This document shows, one piece after another, positions 9,477 through 19,395 of a stretch of 64,000 nt of DNA. How positions within the stretch are numbered: position 1 is the first letter of the stretch; each line of letters begins with the position of its first letter. The notes below the pieces were generated by a model. The model was not told the origin of the DNA, made no database searches, and saw only the letters and a program-made list of their open reading frames with translations. The stretch comes from Arthrobacter antioxidans (GTDB lineage: Bacteria > Actinomycetota > Actinomycetes > Actinomycetales > Micrococcaceae): contig NZ_CP095501.1 of assembly GCF_023100725.1 (NCBI RefSeq), positions 2,666,001 through 2,730,000 of the forward strand, given 5' to 3'. A program made the translations under genes and the position numbers.

Positions 9477-11393
9477 CTAGGCCCGGGCGCGCGAACGCGA
9501 GGCGCGCATGCGCTCGTTGGCGTCGAGGATGACCTTGCGGATGCGGATGGTCTCCGGGGTGACCTCCACGCACTCGTCCTCGCGGGCGAACTCGAGGGAC
9601 TCCTCGAGGGTGAGGTTGCGCGGAGGGGTCAGGTTCTCGAAGGTGTCGGAGGAAGCGGCACGCATGTTGGTGAGCTTCTTCTCCTTCGTGATGTTGACGT
9701 CCATGTCGTCGGCGCGGGAGTTCTCGCCGACGATCATGCCCTCGTACACCTCGGAGGTGGGCTGCACGAAGAAGGAGCCGCGTTCCTGCAGGTTGATCAT
9801 CGCGAACGGGGTGACGACACCGGAGCGGTCGGCGATCATCGAGCCGTTGGTGCGGTATTCGATGTCACCGCACCAGGGCTCGTAGCCCTCGGAGATCGAC
9901 GCCGCGATACCGGCACCGCGCGTGTCGGTCAGGAAGCGGGTACGGAACCCGATGAGGCCGCGTGCGGGGACGATGAACTCCATGCGGACCCAGCCGGTGC
10001 CGTGGTTGGCCATGTTGGTCATGCGGCCCTTGCGGGCGGCCATGAGCTGGGTGACGCCGCCGAGGTACTCCTCGGGGACGTCGATGGTCATGTGCTCCAT
10101 GGGCTCGTGGATCTTGCCGTCGACGGTCTTGGTGACCACCTGGGGCTTGCCGACCGTGAGCTCGAAGCCCTCACGGCGCATCTGCTCCACGAGGATGGCG
10201 AGCGCCAGCTCGCCACGGCCCTGGACTTCCCAGGCGTCGGGGCGGGCCGTGGGCAGGACGCGGAGCGAGACGTTGCCGATGAGCTCCTTGTCGAGGCGGT
10301 CCTTGACCTGGCGTGCGGTGACCTTGGCGCCCTTGACCTTGCCGGCGAGCGGCGAGGTGTTGATACCGATGGTGACCGAGATCGCGGGGTCGTCGACGGT
10401 GATGAGCGGCAGCGGCTGCGGGTTGTCGACGTCGGTGAGCGTCTCACCGATGGTGATGCCCTCGATACCGGCGACGGCGACGATCTCGCCGGGTCCGGCG
10501 GAATCGGTGGGCACGCGGTCCAGCGCCTTCGTGGCGAGGAGCTCGGTGATCTTGACGGTCTTGAGCTCACCGTTCTGGCGGGCCCAGGCGACCTGCTGGC
10601 CCTTGCGCAGCGTGCCGTTGAAGATGCGCAGCAGCGCGAGGCGGCCGAGGAACGGCGACGCGTCGAGGTTGGTGACGTGTGCCTGCAGGACGCCGTCGGG
10701 GTTGTAGCGGGGCGCCGGGATGTGATCGATGATCGTCTTGAACAGCGGTTCCAGGTTGTCGTTGGTCGGCGCATGCCCGTCGGCCGGCTGCTCGATCGAC
10801 GCTGCGCCGACGCGGGCCGCGGCGTAGACCACGGGCACGTTCAGGATCAGGTCGAGGTCCAGGTCGGGGACCTCGTCGGCGAGGTCGGACGCGAGGCCGA
10901 GGAGGAGGTCCATCGACTCGCTGACGACCTCCTCGATGCGGGAGTCGGGGCGGTCGGTCTTGTTGACCAGCAGGATCACGGGGAGCTTGGCCGCGAGGGC
11001 CTTGCGGAGCACGAAGCGCGTCTGGGGCAGCGGGCCCTCGGACGCGTCGACGAGGAGCACCACGCCGTCCACCATGGACAGGCCGCGCTCCACCTCGCCG
11101 CCGAAGTCGGCGTGGCCGGGGGTGTCGATGACGTTGATCGTGATGGTCTCGCCGTTGGCCGAGGGGCCGTCGTAGAACACGGTGGTGTTCTTCGCGAGGA
11201 TGGTGATGCCCTTCTCGCGCTCGAGGTCGCCCGAGTCCATGACGCGGTCGGCGACGTCTCCGTGCGCAGCGAACGAGTTGGTCTGCTTCAGCATGGCGTC
11301 GACCAGGGTGGTTTTTCCGTGGTCAACGTGGGCCACGATGGCTACGTTGCGGAGGTCGCTGCGAACAGCGGTGTTGCCTGTGGTTTCAGACAT
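9477..11393 (-). CDS. typA: Translational GTPase TypA/BipA
   Basis: Ribosome-associated GTPase of the EF-G/LepA group, linked to ribosome assembly and stress or cold adaptation in other bacteria. 638 residues. G1 is AHVDHGKTT at about residue 20, G2 lies in [13 protein letters not shown]3 is [15 protein letters not shown]4 is NKTDRP. Domain II follows, then the TypA-specific C-terminal part with [16 protein letters not shown] and RMRASR near the end. ATG 11393 places [16 protein letters not shown] at the N-terminus as expected. Confidence 0.96.
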   Translation of the reverse strand: MSETTGNTAVRSDLRNVAIVAHVDHGKTTLVDAMLKQTNSFAAHGDVADRVMDSGDLEREKGITILAKNTTVFYDGPSANGETITINVIDTPGHADFGGEVERGLSMVDGVVLLVDASEGPLPQTRFVLRKALAAKLPVILLVNKTDRPDSRIEEVVSESMDLLLGLASDLADEVPDLDLDLILNVPVVYAAARVGAASIEQPADGHAPTNDNLEPLFKTIIDHIPAPRYNPDGVLQAHVTNLDASPFLGRLALLRIFNGTLRKGQQVAWARQNGELKTVKITELLATKALDRVPTDSAGPGEIVAVAGIEGITIGETLTDVDNPQPLPLITVDDPAISVTIGINTSPLAGKVKGAKVTARQVKDRLDKELIGNVSLRVLPTARPDAWEVQGRGELALAILVEQMRREGFELTVGKPQVVTKTVDGKIHEPMEHMTIDVPEEYLGGVTQLMAARKGRMTNMANHGTGWVRMEFIVPARGLIGFRTRFLTDTRGAGIAASISEGYEPWCGDIEYRTNGSMIADRSGVVTPFAMINLQERGSFFVQPTSEVYEGMIVGENSRADDMDVNITKEKKLTNMRAASSDTFENLTPPRNLTLEESLEFAREDECVEVTPETIRIRKVILDANERMRASRSRARA

Positions 11394-11529
11394 GCGTTAT
11401 TACTCAATTCGGTATCTACTGCGGGAAAATTGACGGCGGCTACAGTGCACGCCCTCTTACCAGTCTAGGGGACACGGCAAAAACAGACCTAATGCACCCT
11501 GTCAAGCGGCGTCCGGAGACGCTGGGCGG

Positions 11530-11573
11530 ACGACGGCGGCGGCCCTCCCCGGGGGAAGGACCGCCGCCGTCGT
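11530..11573 (-). terminator. Terminator after the BCCT transporter gene
   Basis: GC-rich hairpin with perfect 13-bp outer arms at 11530-11542 and 11561-11573, just past the transporter stop at 11587. Confidence 0.7.
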
Positions 11574-11586
11574 GCGTGGGATCCGG

Positions 11587-13377
11587 TTACGGCCGGCGGG
11601 CCCACTTGAAGCGCGGAGTACCGTTCCGACCCGCATCCTGGCCGGCGCCGGCGGCGCCCTCGGCCAGCGTGTCCGCGTGATCGTCGAGGTGGTCCTGCAC
11701 CTGCCGCTCCACCCGATCGGACATCGACTCGTGGACCTGATCGGTCACGCGGTCCGCCATGGCCGTCGCGGCGAGCTTCCGCTGCGTGGCCTGCCAGGCG
11801 CGGTGCTCCCCGTGGAACGCCTTCGCCGTGGACACGCACATGGCGAGCATGACGACGCTGAAGGGGAGGGCGGTGAGGATCGCCGCCGTCTGGATGGAGC
11901 TCAGGCCGGTATCACCGACGAGGAGCAGGGAGATGGCGACGAGCGCTGCGAGTACCGCCCAGAACACCCGGATCCAGTGCCTCGGATTCGGGTCACCGCC
12001 CGTGGAGATCATGCTCATCACGAGGGCACCGGAATCGGCGGACGTGATGAAGAAGATGGCGATCAGGATGATGGCCCCGATGAGCAGCGCGGGCCCGCCC
12101 GGGAGTCCACCCAGCAGGCCGAAGAGGGCGTTCTCGGTGTCCACCGAGCCGTCCTCCGCGATCAGGCCGCCCTGGCCGAAGATCTCGCGGTAGATGGCCG
12201 AGCCGCCCAGCACGGAGAACCACAGGAAGCCCAGCGTGGTGGGGACGAGGAGGACACCGGCCACGAATTCGCGGACCGTGCGTCCCTTGGAGATCCGGGC
12301 GATGAAGATGCCGACGAAGGGTGCCCAGGACATCCACCAGCCCCAGTAGAACGTGGTCCAGGCCGCCTGCCAGGCCTCACCCTCCGCACCGGAGAACGCC
12401 AGCGTGTTGAAGGTCAGGCCCACGACGTTCTGGAAGTAGTTGCCGATGGACTGGACGAATTCGCGGAGGAGGAAGAGCGTGGGACCCGCGAAGAGCACCA
12501 CGAGCAGGAGCACCCCGGCCAGGACGAGGTTGATGTTCGAGAGCCACTTCATGCCCTTGCCCACACCGGAGATCACCGACACGATCGTCAGCGCGGTGAT
12601 GCAGAGGATCAGGCCCACCTGCGTGGCTTTGGTGGCGGCGAGGATGCCGGCACTGTCCAGTCCCGAGGAGATTTGGAGCACGCCGAGTCCCAGCGAGGTG
12701 GCGACACCGAACAGCGTGCCCACGAGCGCGACGACGTCGATGGCGTGGCCCCAGGCGCCCTTGACGCGGTCGCCCAGCAGGGGTTCGAGGGTCCAGCGGA
12801 TGGAGATCGGGCGGCCGCGCCGGTGCACGGCGTAGGCGATCGAGAGGCCCACGACGACGTAGATGCTCCAGGCGTGCAGCCCCCAGTGGAGGAAGGTCTG
12901 GGTGATGGCCTGCTGGCCGAGCTGCACGTCGGTGCCGGTGACGCCGGGGCGGGGGCTGGCGAAGTGGTTGAGCGGTTCGGCCACACCCCAGAACACCAGG
13001 CCGATACCCATGCCCGCGGCGAAGAGCAGTGCGAACCAGGACATGGCGGAGAACTCGGGCTTGTCGTCGTCCTTGCCGAGGCGGATGTCGCCGTAGCGGC
13101 TGAACCCGACCCACAGCGAGAAGGCGACGAAGAAGGCCACGATGGCCACGTAGTACCAGCCGAAGGCGCCGATCACGTTCTCCTGGATGCCCGCGAACAG
13201 GGTGGACGCGGTATCCGGCGAAACGAGGACGAACGCGACGAAAACCACGATCAGGGCCGCGGCCGGGATGAACACCGGCAGGGCCAATCGCGCTCTTTGT
13301 CCCGTGCTCGTTTCGTTGCTCTGCTCGTTCGGCGTGGGTGGCCCGGCCACAGCCTCGTCCGGGGGTTTGATACTCAT
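11587..13377 (-). CDS. BCCT-family betaine/choline/carnitine-type transporter
   Basis: Secondary sodium- or proton-coupled carrier for quaternary-ammonium solutes such as glycine betaine. 596 residues, with about twelve hydrophobic helices between residues 25 and 515. Family marks are AAGMGIGLVFWGVAEPLNHF, where glycine and aromatic residues build the substrate site, HWGLHAWSIYVVVGL, and FYWGWWMSWAPFVGIFIARISKGRT. The hydrophilic C-terminal tail of about 80 residues is charged and helical (MADRVTDQVHESM), like the osmosensing tails of betaine carriers. ATG 13377 is chosen for its aaggaga ribosome site; the longer upstream frame lacks one. Confidence 0.92.
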   Translation of the reverse strand: MSIKPPDEAVAGPPTPNEQSNETSTGQRARLALPVFIPAAALIVVFVAFVLVSPDTASTLFAGIQENVIGAFGWYYVAIVAFFVAFSLWVGFSRYGDIRLGKDDDKPEFSAMSWFALLFAAGMGIGLVFWGVAEPLNHFASPRPGVTGTDVQLGQQAITQTFLHWGLHAWSIYVVVGLSIAYAVHRRGRPISIRWTLEPLLGDRVKGAWGHAIDVVALVGTLFGVATSLGLGVLQISSGLDSAGILAATKATQVGLILCITALTIVSVISGVGKGMKWLSNINLVLAGVLLLVVLFAGPTLFLLREFVQSIGNYFQNVVGLTFNTLAFSGAEGEAWQAAWTTFYWGWWMSWAPFVGIFIARISKGRTVREFVAGVLLVPTTLGFLWFSVLGGSAIYREIFGQGGLIAEDGSVDTENALFGLLGGLPGGPALLIGAIILIAIFFITSADSGALVMSMISTGGDPNPRHWIRVFWAVLAALVAISLLLVGDTGLSSIQTAAILTALPFSVVMLAMCVSTAKAFHGEHRAWQATQRKLAATAMADRVTDQVHESMSDRVERQVQDHLDDHADTLAEGAAGAGQDAGRNGTPRFKWARRP

Positions 13378-13729
13378 GAATCGTCTCCTTCGGTGATGCG
13401 TCGTGACGCGTGGCGCTGGCGCCGCGTCACAGGGCAACTCCCAAGCCTACAGAGGATCACCGCGTCAAGAGGCGGAAGTCAGGACACCGCACCCGGTTCC
13501 GACGTCGTACACTTCCTCCCCCTCGCACGGCGGGATCGGCACCAGCACGGGGATGCGGGGCGGCGGACGCCCCCGGAGTGCGCAGCCGGAGATCGTGCGC
13601 GCATCGTTATGGTCGTGACTCGTCTCACCTCCCCGGACGCAGCAGGCGGCCCCCGCACCGGGGACCGCCTGCTGTCCTTCACACCGATCCACGCGACGAC
13701 GCGCGCTCCCGGGTCGGGCCCGCCGGGCC
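13378..13729. other. Intergenic stretch between the BCCT gene and the first ABC operon
   Basis: About 350 bp. It should contain the promoter of the BCCT gene and the terminator of the ABC operon (13641-13673). Short open frames here lack a credible start or composition. Nothing else was seen. Confidence 0.6.
13641..13673 (-). terminator. Terminator of the first peptide ABC transporter operon
   Basis: Inverted repeat with outer arms 13641-13649 and 13665-13673, about 57 bp past the stop of the last operon gene. Confidence 0.7.
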
Positions 13730-15454
13730 TCAGGCGACCTCGGGAGGTAGGACCAGACCCGCGCCGGGGATCGCCGCGAGCAGGGCCTGCGTGTAGGCCG
13801 TGCGGGGGGTGTCGAACACCTCGTCCGTGGTGCCCTGTTCCACGAGCCGGCCCTTCTCCATGACGGCCACGTGGTCGGCGATCTGCCGGACCACCGCGAG
13901 GTCGTGGGTGATGAACAGGTAGCTGAGGCCGAGCTCCGACTGCAGGTCGGCGAGCAGGGCCAGGATCTGGGCCTGCACCAGCACGTCGAGCGCCGAGACG
14001 GCCTCGTCGCAGATGACCACCTCGGGGTCGAGTGCCAGCGCACGCGCGATCGCCACGCGCTGCCGCTGCCCGCCCGAGAGCTCGTTGGGGAAGCGCTGCA
14101 TCATCGCGGACGGCAGCGCCACCTGGTCGAGCAGCTCACGGACCTTCTTCTCCCGGCTCCTGGCGTTCCCCACGCCGTGGACGCGGAGCGGCTCCTCGAT
14201 GGTCCGGTAGATGTTGTACATCGGGTCGAGCGAGCCGTAGGGGTCCTGGAAGATCGGCTGCACGCGGCGGCGGAAGTCGAACATCTCCTTCCGTCCGAGC
14301 GTGGTGATGTCCACGCCGTCGAACCGGATACTGCCCGACGTCGCGCCCTCCAGACCGAGGACCATCTTCGCCACGGTCGACTTGCCCGACCCCGACTCCC
14401 CCACGACGGCGGTGGTGGTGCCGCGGGCGATGGAGAAGGACACCTTGTCCACGGCGGTGAAATCGGTAGACCTGCCCCAGTTCCCGCGGATCCTGAAGAC
14501 CTTCGTCAGGTCCTCGACCTCGATCACCGTGTCCGGCACGGCTCCGGTCGGTGCCGCCGGGGCGAGGAGATCGTCGGTCGCGACGCCGGCCTTCTTGGCG
14601 GACTCGATGCGGCGCGACGCGATGGACGGCGCGGACGCCACGAGCTTCTGCGTGTAGGGGTGGCGGGGGTTGGTGAGCAGCTCGAGGGCCGGACCGGCCT
14701 CGACGACCTGCCCCTTGTACATGACGATCACCTTGTGCGCCCGCTCGGCGGCCAGGCCGAGGTCGTGGGTGATGAGCAGCACGGCGGTGCCGAGCTCCTC
14801 CGTCATGGTGTCCAGGTGATCCAGGATCTGCCGCTGCACGGTGACGTCCAGGGCCGACGTCGGCTCGTCGGCGATGAGCAGCCGCGGTCGGCAGGACAGC
14901 CCGATCGCGATCAGCGCACGCTGGCGCATGCCGCCGGAGAACTCGTGCGGGTACTGGTTGGCGCGGGACGCCGCGTCGGGCAGGCCCGCCTCCGAGAGCA
15001 CCGTGGCGACGTCCTGGGGTCCGCTGGGCAGCCCGTTGGCCTTCAGCGTCTCCCGGACCTGGAACCCGATCTTCCAGACGGGGTTCAGGTTGGACATCGG
15101 GTCCTGGGGCACCATGCCGATCGAGGAGCCGCGGAGTGCGACGATGCGCTTCTCGGAGGCGTGCGTGATGTCCTCGCCGTCGAAGATGATGCTGCCGTGG
15201 GACACCCGGCCGTTGGCGGGCAGGAGGCCGATGGCGGCGAGCGCCGTCGTCGACTTGCCGGAGCCCGACTCCCCCACGATCGCGACGGTCTCCCCGGGCA
15301 TCACGGTGAGGTGCGCGTTGCGCACCGCCGGGACCTCCCCGTTCGACGTCGAGAAGGTGATGGCGAGGTCCCGGAGCTCGAGCAGCGGCCGGGGTGCGCC
15401 TGTGCCGTCCGAGGCGGCGGGGTTGCGCGTCCCGGTATGGGTGGTGTGGCTCAT
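13730..15454 (-). CDS. Peptide ABC transporter, fused double ATP-binding protein
   Basis: Energises the oligopeptide/dipeptide importer encoded just upstream. 574 residues carry two complete ABC ATPase domains, equivalent to DppD and DppF joined in one chain. Domain 1 (about 25-270) has GESGSGKST, SGGMRQRALIAIGL and LIADEPTSALD. Domain 2 (about 310-560) has another GESGSGKST, SGGQRQRVAIARAL and VICDEAVSALD. Each is followed by a His switch (ITHDL). The start overlaps the permease stop by 4 bp (ATGA), so translation is coupled. Last gene of the operon. Confidence 0.93.
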   Translation of the reverse strand: MSHTTHTGTRNPAASDGTGAPRPLLELRDLAITFSTSNGEVPAVRNAHLTVMPGETVAIVGESGSGKSTTALAAIGLLPANGRVSHGSIIFDGEDITHASEKRIVALRGSSIGMVPQDPMSNLNPVWKIGFQVRETLKANGLPSGPQDVATVLSEAGLPDAASRANQYPHEFSGGMRQRALIAIGLSCRPRLLIADEPTSALDVTVQRQILDHLDTMTEELGTAVLLITHDLGLAAERAHKVIVMYKGQVVEAGPALELLTNPRHPYTQKLVASAPSIASRRIESAKKAGVATDDLLAPAAPTGAVPDTVIEVEDLTKVFRIRGNWGRSTDFTAVDKVSFSIARGTTTAVVGESGSGKSTVAKMVLGLEGATSGSIRFDGVDITTLGRKEMFDFRRRVQPIFQDPYGSLDPMYNIYRTIEEPLRVHGVGNARSREKKVRELLDQVALPSAMMQRFPNELSGGQRQRVAIARALALDPEVVICDEAVSALDVLVQAQILALLADLQSELGLSYLFITHDLAVVRQIADHVAVMEKGRLVEQGTTDEVFDTPRTAYTQALLAAIPGAGLVLPPEVA

Positions 15455-16473
15455 CGTTTGCGTGCCTTCGGGTCGAGAGCGTCACGCAGGGCGTCGCCCA
15501 GCATGATGAAGCTCAGAACGGTGATCGACAGGGCGAGGCCCGGCCAGAAGATCGCCATGGGGTTGCTGCGCAGGGACGGCTTCGCCGAGAAGATGTCATT
15601 GCCCCAGGACATGACGTCCGGCGGCAGCCCGATGCCGAGGAAGGACAGCGTCGACTCCGCCACGATGAAGGTGCCGAGCGAGATGGTCGCGATGACGATG
15701 ACCGGCGCGAGCGCGTTCGGGATGACGTGCTTCACGAGTGCCCCCAGCGGCGAGACGCCGAGCGAGCGGGCCGCGGTCACGAAGTCCGCGTTGCGCACCT
15801 CGATCACCGCCGCCCGGGTGATCCGGGCGATCTGCGGCCAGCCGAACGCCACGAGGATGACGACGAGCGTCCACACGTTCCGGTTCTGCTGGAACACGGG
15901 AAGCTGCACGACGACGATGGCGCCGAGGATCAGCGGGAGGGCGAAGAAGATGTCCCCCACGCGGGCGAGGATCGCGTCGACCCAGCCGCCGAAGAAGCCC
16001 GCCAGCGCGCCGATGAGGCCACCGATCAGGACGACGCCGAGGGTGGCGAACAGTCCGACGGTCAGCGAGGACTGCGTGCCGTGGACCACGCGGGAGAGGA
16101 TGTCGCAGCCCTGCACGGTGAAGCCGAGCGGGTGGCCGGGAGCCGGCCCGCCGTCCGAGTTCTCGAGCAGGCAGTTCTCGTTGGGCGGCTCGCTGGTGAA
16201 GAGGCCGGGGAACAGCGCCACGAAGATGACCGCGAGGATCAGCAGGGCGCTGATGATGAACAGCGGCTGCTTCCGCAGGCTGCCCCACGCCTCGCCCCAC
16301 AGGCCGCGGGGAGCGGCGTCGGACACGACGCTGTCCGTGGCCCGGACCGGGGTCTCGTCGGGATCGGCGACGAAGTGCTCGATCGGGTAGGCGGACGTCT
16401 TGGTGCGGACCACGCGCGCGGGGGCCTCGGTGAGGGTCCCGCTGGTGGCGGAGGGAGATGTTGGTTCAGGCAT
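15451..16473 (-). CDS. Peptide ABC transporter permease, DppC type
   Basis: Inner-membrane channel subunit of the importer. 340 residues. A cytosolic N-terminus of about 70 residues leads into a first helix near residues 75-95, then the permease core. The EAA loop that docks to the ATPase is present as NADFVTAARSLGVSPLGALVKHVIPNA. The end, MLGDALRDALDPKARKR, is the common DppC tail. ATG 16473 overlaps the DppB-type gene by 8 bp, and the stop overlaps the ATPase start by 4 bp. Confidence 0.93.
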   Translation of the reverse strand: MPEPTSPSATSGTLTEAPARVVRTKTSAYPIEHFVADPDETPVRATDSVVSDAAPRGLWGEAWGSLRKQPLFIISALLILAVIFVALFPGLFTSEPPNENCLLENSDGGPAPGHPLGFTVQGCDILSRVVHGTQSSLTVGLFATLGVVLIGGLIGALAGFFGGWVDAILARVGDIFFALPLILGAIVVVQLPVFQQNRNVWTLVVILVAFGWPQIARITRAAVIEVRNADFVTAARSLGVSPLGALVKHVIPNALAPVIVIATISLGTFIVAESTLSFLGIGLPPDVMSWGNDIFSAKPSLRSNPMAIFWPGLALSITVLSFIMLGDALRDALDPKARKR

Positions 16474-17392
16474 ATCGAATCCTTGGGTCCAGCCACGCGT
16501 ACAGGAGATCCACCAGCAGGTTCGCGAGGCAGAAGATGAGGATGAGGAACGTGACGATCGAGACGACCATCGGTCCGTCACCGTTCAGCACGGCGCGGTA
16601 CAGGGTGTTGCCGACGCCGTTGACGTTGAAGATGCCCTCGGTCACGATCGCGCCGCCCATCAGGGCGCCGAGGTCGGCGCCGAGGAAGGTCACGACGGGG
16701 ATCAGGGAGTTGCGGAGGACGTGCACCACGACGACGCGGCGGCGGCTGAGGCCCTTGGCCGTCGCGGTCCGCACGTAGTCCGCGTTGACGTTCTCGATGA
16801 TGCTGGTCCGGGTCAGGCGCAGCACATAGGCGAAGGACACCAGTCCCAGGACCACGGCCGGGAGCAGGAGCTCCGTGAAGGTGGCGTCACCGCTCACGGT
16901 CGGGTTGGTCCACTGGAGCTTGACGCCGATCAGGAACTGCATCAGGAAGCCGAGCACGAAGATGGGCACGGCGATGACGATCAGGGACACGACGAGGACC
17001 GACGAGTCGAAGATCCGGCCCTTGCGGAGCCCGGCGATGAGGCCGAAGAGGATGCCGAAGACGGCCTCGATGACCAGGGCCATGACGGCGAGCTTCGCGG
17101 TGGTCGGGAAGACCTCGGCGATGATCGTCGCGATCGGGCGGCCGGAGAAGTTTGTGCCGAGATCGAAGGTCAGCACGCCCTTGAGGTACAGCAGGTACTG
17201 GACCCAGAAGGGCTGGTCGAGGTTGTACTGCTCGCGCAGTCCGGCGACGACGGCGGGCGTGCAGCCGCGCTCGCCGCAGATGGCGGCGGTGGCGTCACCG
17301 GGGAGGCTGAAGACGAGGAAATACACCAGCAGGGTGGCGCCGAGGAAGACGGGGATCAGCTGCAGGACGCGTCGGACGATGTACCAGACCAT
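16466..17392 (-). CDS. Peptide ABC transporter permease, DppB type
   Basis: Partner channel subunit, 308 residues, with six expected membrane helices. It begins VWYIVRRVLQLIPVFLGATL, the classic DppB N-terminus. The EAA loop is ADYVRTATAKGLSRRRVVVVHVLRNSL, and the tail is LVDLLYAWLDPRIRYA. ATG 17392 is chosen because gggaggt lies eight bases upstream; the frame extends further 5' without a good start. A hairpin between the binding-protein gene and this gene probably lowers expression of the membrane subunits relative to the lipoprotein. Confidence 0.93.
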   Translation of the reverse strand: MVWYIVRRVLQLIPVFLGATLLVYFLVFSLPGDATAAICGERGCTPAVVAGLREQYNLDQPFWVQYLLYLKGVLTFDLGTNFSGRPIATIIAEVFPTTAKLAVMALVIEAVFGILFGLIAGLRKGRIFDSSVLVVSLIVIAVPIFVLGFLMQFLIGVKLQWTNPTVSGDATFTELLLPAVVLGLVSFAYVLRLTRTSIIENVNADYVRTATAKGLSRRRVVVVHVLRNSLIPVVTFLGADLGALMGGAIVTEGIFNVNGVGNTLYRAVLNGDGPMVVSIVTFLILIFCLANLLVDLLYAWLDPRIRYA

Positions 17393-17485
17393 CAGCGCGC
17401 ACCTCCCGGTGCGGCGTGCATCCGGACGGGATGCGGGTGGGGGTTGCTCATGGGGTGTCGAACCTTTTCGTTGGAGCACGGAAAA

Positions 17486-17513
17486 GGGGCCTGCCCTGTG
17501 CCGGGCAGGCCCC
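17486..17513 (-). terminator. Intra-operon hairpin after the peptide-binding lipoprotein gene
   Basis: Perfect 11-bp arms (17486-17496 and 17503-17513) around a 6-nt loop. It lies between the lipoprotein stop and the first permease and probably acts as a partial terminator or mRNA stabiliser. Confidence 0.75.
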
Positions 17514-17527
17514 GAGACCGTGACGGG

Positions 17528-19165
17528 TTACTTGCCGGTGATGGCGTAGTAGAGCGGGACGCCGTTCCAGCCGAACTCGACGTTGTCCACGTTGTTGCTC
17601 CAGCCGCCCTGGGCGACCTGGTACCACAGCGGGATGGCCGGGAGATCCTCCAGGAGCTGTTCCTGGGCCTTGTTCATGGCCTCGTTGCCCTCCTCGACGG
17701 AGCCGGCGGCGAGTCCTTCGGTCAGCTGCTGGTCGAACTCGGGGTTGCTGTAGCGGGCGTCGTTGGACCCGGCGCCGGTGGCGTAGATGGGTCCGAGGAA
17801 GTTGTACAGCGACGGGTAGTCGGCCTGCCAGCCGGAGCGGAGCGCACCGGTGAGGGTCTCGTCCGTCGCCTCGGTGCGGGCTTCCTTGAAGGTCGCGTAG
17901 GGCTTGCCCGCGACCTCGATGCCGAGGTTGTTCTTGATGTTGTTCACCACGGCCTCGACCCACGTCTTGTGGTCTCCCTTGTCAGCGTTGTAGCCGAGGG
18001 TCAGGGGCTCCGACTCGTCGTAGGGCGAGATCTTCTCGGCGTCGGCCCAGAGCTTCTTGGCTTCCTCCGGGTTGTACTCGAGGTGCTCGCTGCCCGGCAG
18101 ATCCTCGCTGAAGCCCTCCAGGACGGGGGCTGTGAAGTCCTTCGCCGGTTCGCGGCCACCGTTGAAGATGACGTCGGTGATCTCGTCACGGTTGATCGCC
18201 ATCGACAGCGCCTGGCGGCGCAGCTTGCCGGCCTCGCCCTCCCAGTTCGGGAGGTAGTACGGCACGGCGATGGTCTGGTTGCCCGCGTACGGCGACTCGA
18301 TGGCACGCTCCCCGAGATCGCTCTCGAAGTTCTTGATGTCGCTCGTCGGGATGGTCTTCAGGACGTCCAGGTTGTCCGAGATCAGGTCCTGGTAGGCCGT
18401 CGTGTCGTTCTGGTAGATCTTGAACGTCACGCCGCCGTTCTGGGCGGCCTGCGGGCCCTCGTACTCGTCGTTCGGCACGAGTTCGATCTGCTGGTTGTGC
18501 TGCCAGGCACCCTCGGAGGCGAACTTGTAGGGTCCGTTGCCGATCGGGTTCTCACCGAACGCAGCCGGATCCTCGAGGGCGGCGGCCGGCACCGGGTAGA
18601 AGGCGCTGTAGCCCAGGCGCAGCGGCCAGTCGGATTCCGGCTGGGACAGCGCGACGGTGAACGTGCGGTCGTCCACGACCTTCAGTCCGCTCATGGTCTC
18701 CACGGTGGAGCCCTCGGCGCTGGCCTCGTCGTAGCCCTCGATGCTCTCGAAGAAGTAGCTCGAGAGCTGGGCGTTCTTCGCGGCGGCACCGTAGTTCCAG
18801 GCGTCGACGAAGGAGCTCGCGGTGACCGGATCGCCGTTGGTGAACGTCTTGCCTTCCTTGAGCGTGATCGTGTAGTTCTGGGCGTCCTCGGTCTCGATGG
18901 ACTCGGCCATCTCGTTCTGGGGCTTGCCGTCGGCGTCGTAGCTGACGAGGCCCGCGAAGACGAGATCGAGGATCGCTCCGCCACCCACCTCGTTGGTGCT
19001 GGTGGGGATCAGCGGGTTCTGGGGCTCGGAGCCGTCCACCACGATCACGGCTTCGGTGTTGCCACCCTCGGCGCCGGATTCGGTGTCTCCGCCGCCGCAT
19101 GCGCTGAGCGACAGGGCAGCCAGGGCCGCGACGCTGAGCATCTTGGAAGTGCGCGTGAAACGCAT
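17528..19165 (-). CDS. Peptide ABC transporter substrate-binding lipoprotein
   Basis: Extracytoplasmic receptor of the importer, family 5 solute-binding protein, 545 residues. The N-terminus MRFTRTSKMLSVAALAALS is a signal peptide ending in the lipobox LSAC, with Cys at about residue 23, so it is lipid-anchored. Family segments include NGDPVTASSFVDAWNYG, PEEAKKLWADAE and the C-terminal QEQLLEDLPAIPLWYQV. The ribosome site aggagg lies close to ATG 19165. Peptides are the likely ligand by family and by genes; the exact ligand is unknown. Confidence 0.93.
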   Translation of the reverse strand: MRFTRTSKMLSVAALAALSLSACGGGDTESGAEGGNTEAVIVVDGSEPQNPLIPTSTNEVGGGAILDLVFAGLVSYDADGKPQNEMAESIETEDAQNYTITLKEGKTFTNGDPVTASSFVDAWNYGAAAKNAQLSSYFFESIEGYDEASAEGSTVETMSGLKVVDDRTFTVALSQPESDWPLRLGYSAFYPVPAAALEDPAAFGENPIGNGPYKFASEGAWQHNQQIELVPNDEYEGPQAAQNGGVTFKIYQNDTTAYQDLISDNLDVLKTIPTSDIKNFESDLGERAIESPYAGNQTIAVPYYLPNWEGEAGKLRRQALSMAINRDEITDVIFNGGREPAKDFTAPVLEGFSEDLPGSEHLEYNPEEAKKLWADAEKISPYDESEPLTLGYNADKGDHKTWVEAVVNNIKNNLGIEVAGKPYATFKEARTEATDETLTGALRSGWQADYPSLYNFLGPIYATGAGSNDARYSNPEFDQQLTEGLAAGSVEEGNEAMNKAQEQLLEDLPAIPLWYQVAQGGWSNNVDNVEFGWNGVPLYYAITGK

Positions 19166-19329
19166 TCCGCCTCCTAATGATTGGGTCGTACCGGCCCGGA
19201 TTCGGCCGGTTCAGTGGCCCCCGCAGAGCGCGAGAGCCAACTCACACCGAGAAATCATATGCCCGTTCTGTTGCTTCTCTGAACATCAGGAGGGGTGGAC
19301 GCCCGCCGACACCCCTCCGCATGCACGGA

Positions 19330-19361
19330 GAAGCCCGCCCTGCGGAGGCAGGACGGGCTTC
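19330..19361 (-). terminator. Terminator of the second peptide ABC operon
   Basis: Hairpin with 14-nt arms (one C-A mismatch) and a 4-nt loop, 35 bp past the stop of the ATPase gene at 19396. It separates the two transporter operons. Confidence 0.75.
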
Positions 19362-19395
19362 GGGCCGCAGGCGGAGCGGCGGGTCGATCCGTCGG

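Noticed and set aside
16400..19177. A 925-codon open frame on the + strand, and similar long frames at 9297-11468, 11572-13863, 13871-16390 and 56094-58634
   Set aside because: They run opposite to well-recognised genes (ABC transporter, typA, BCCT, alaA). High GC makes such antisense frames common, and their residue makeup is rich in Arg, Ala, Gly and His.
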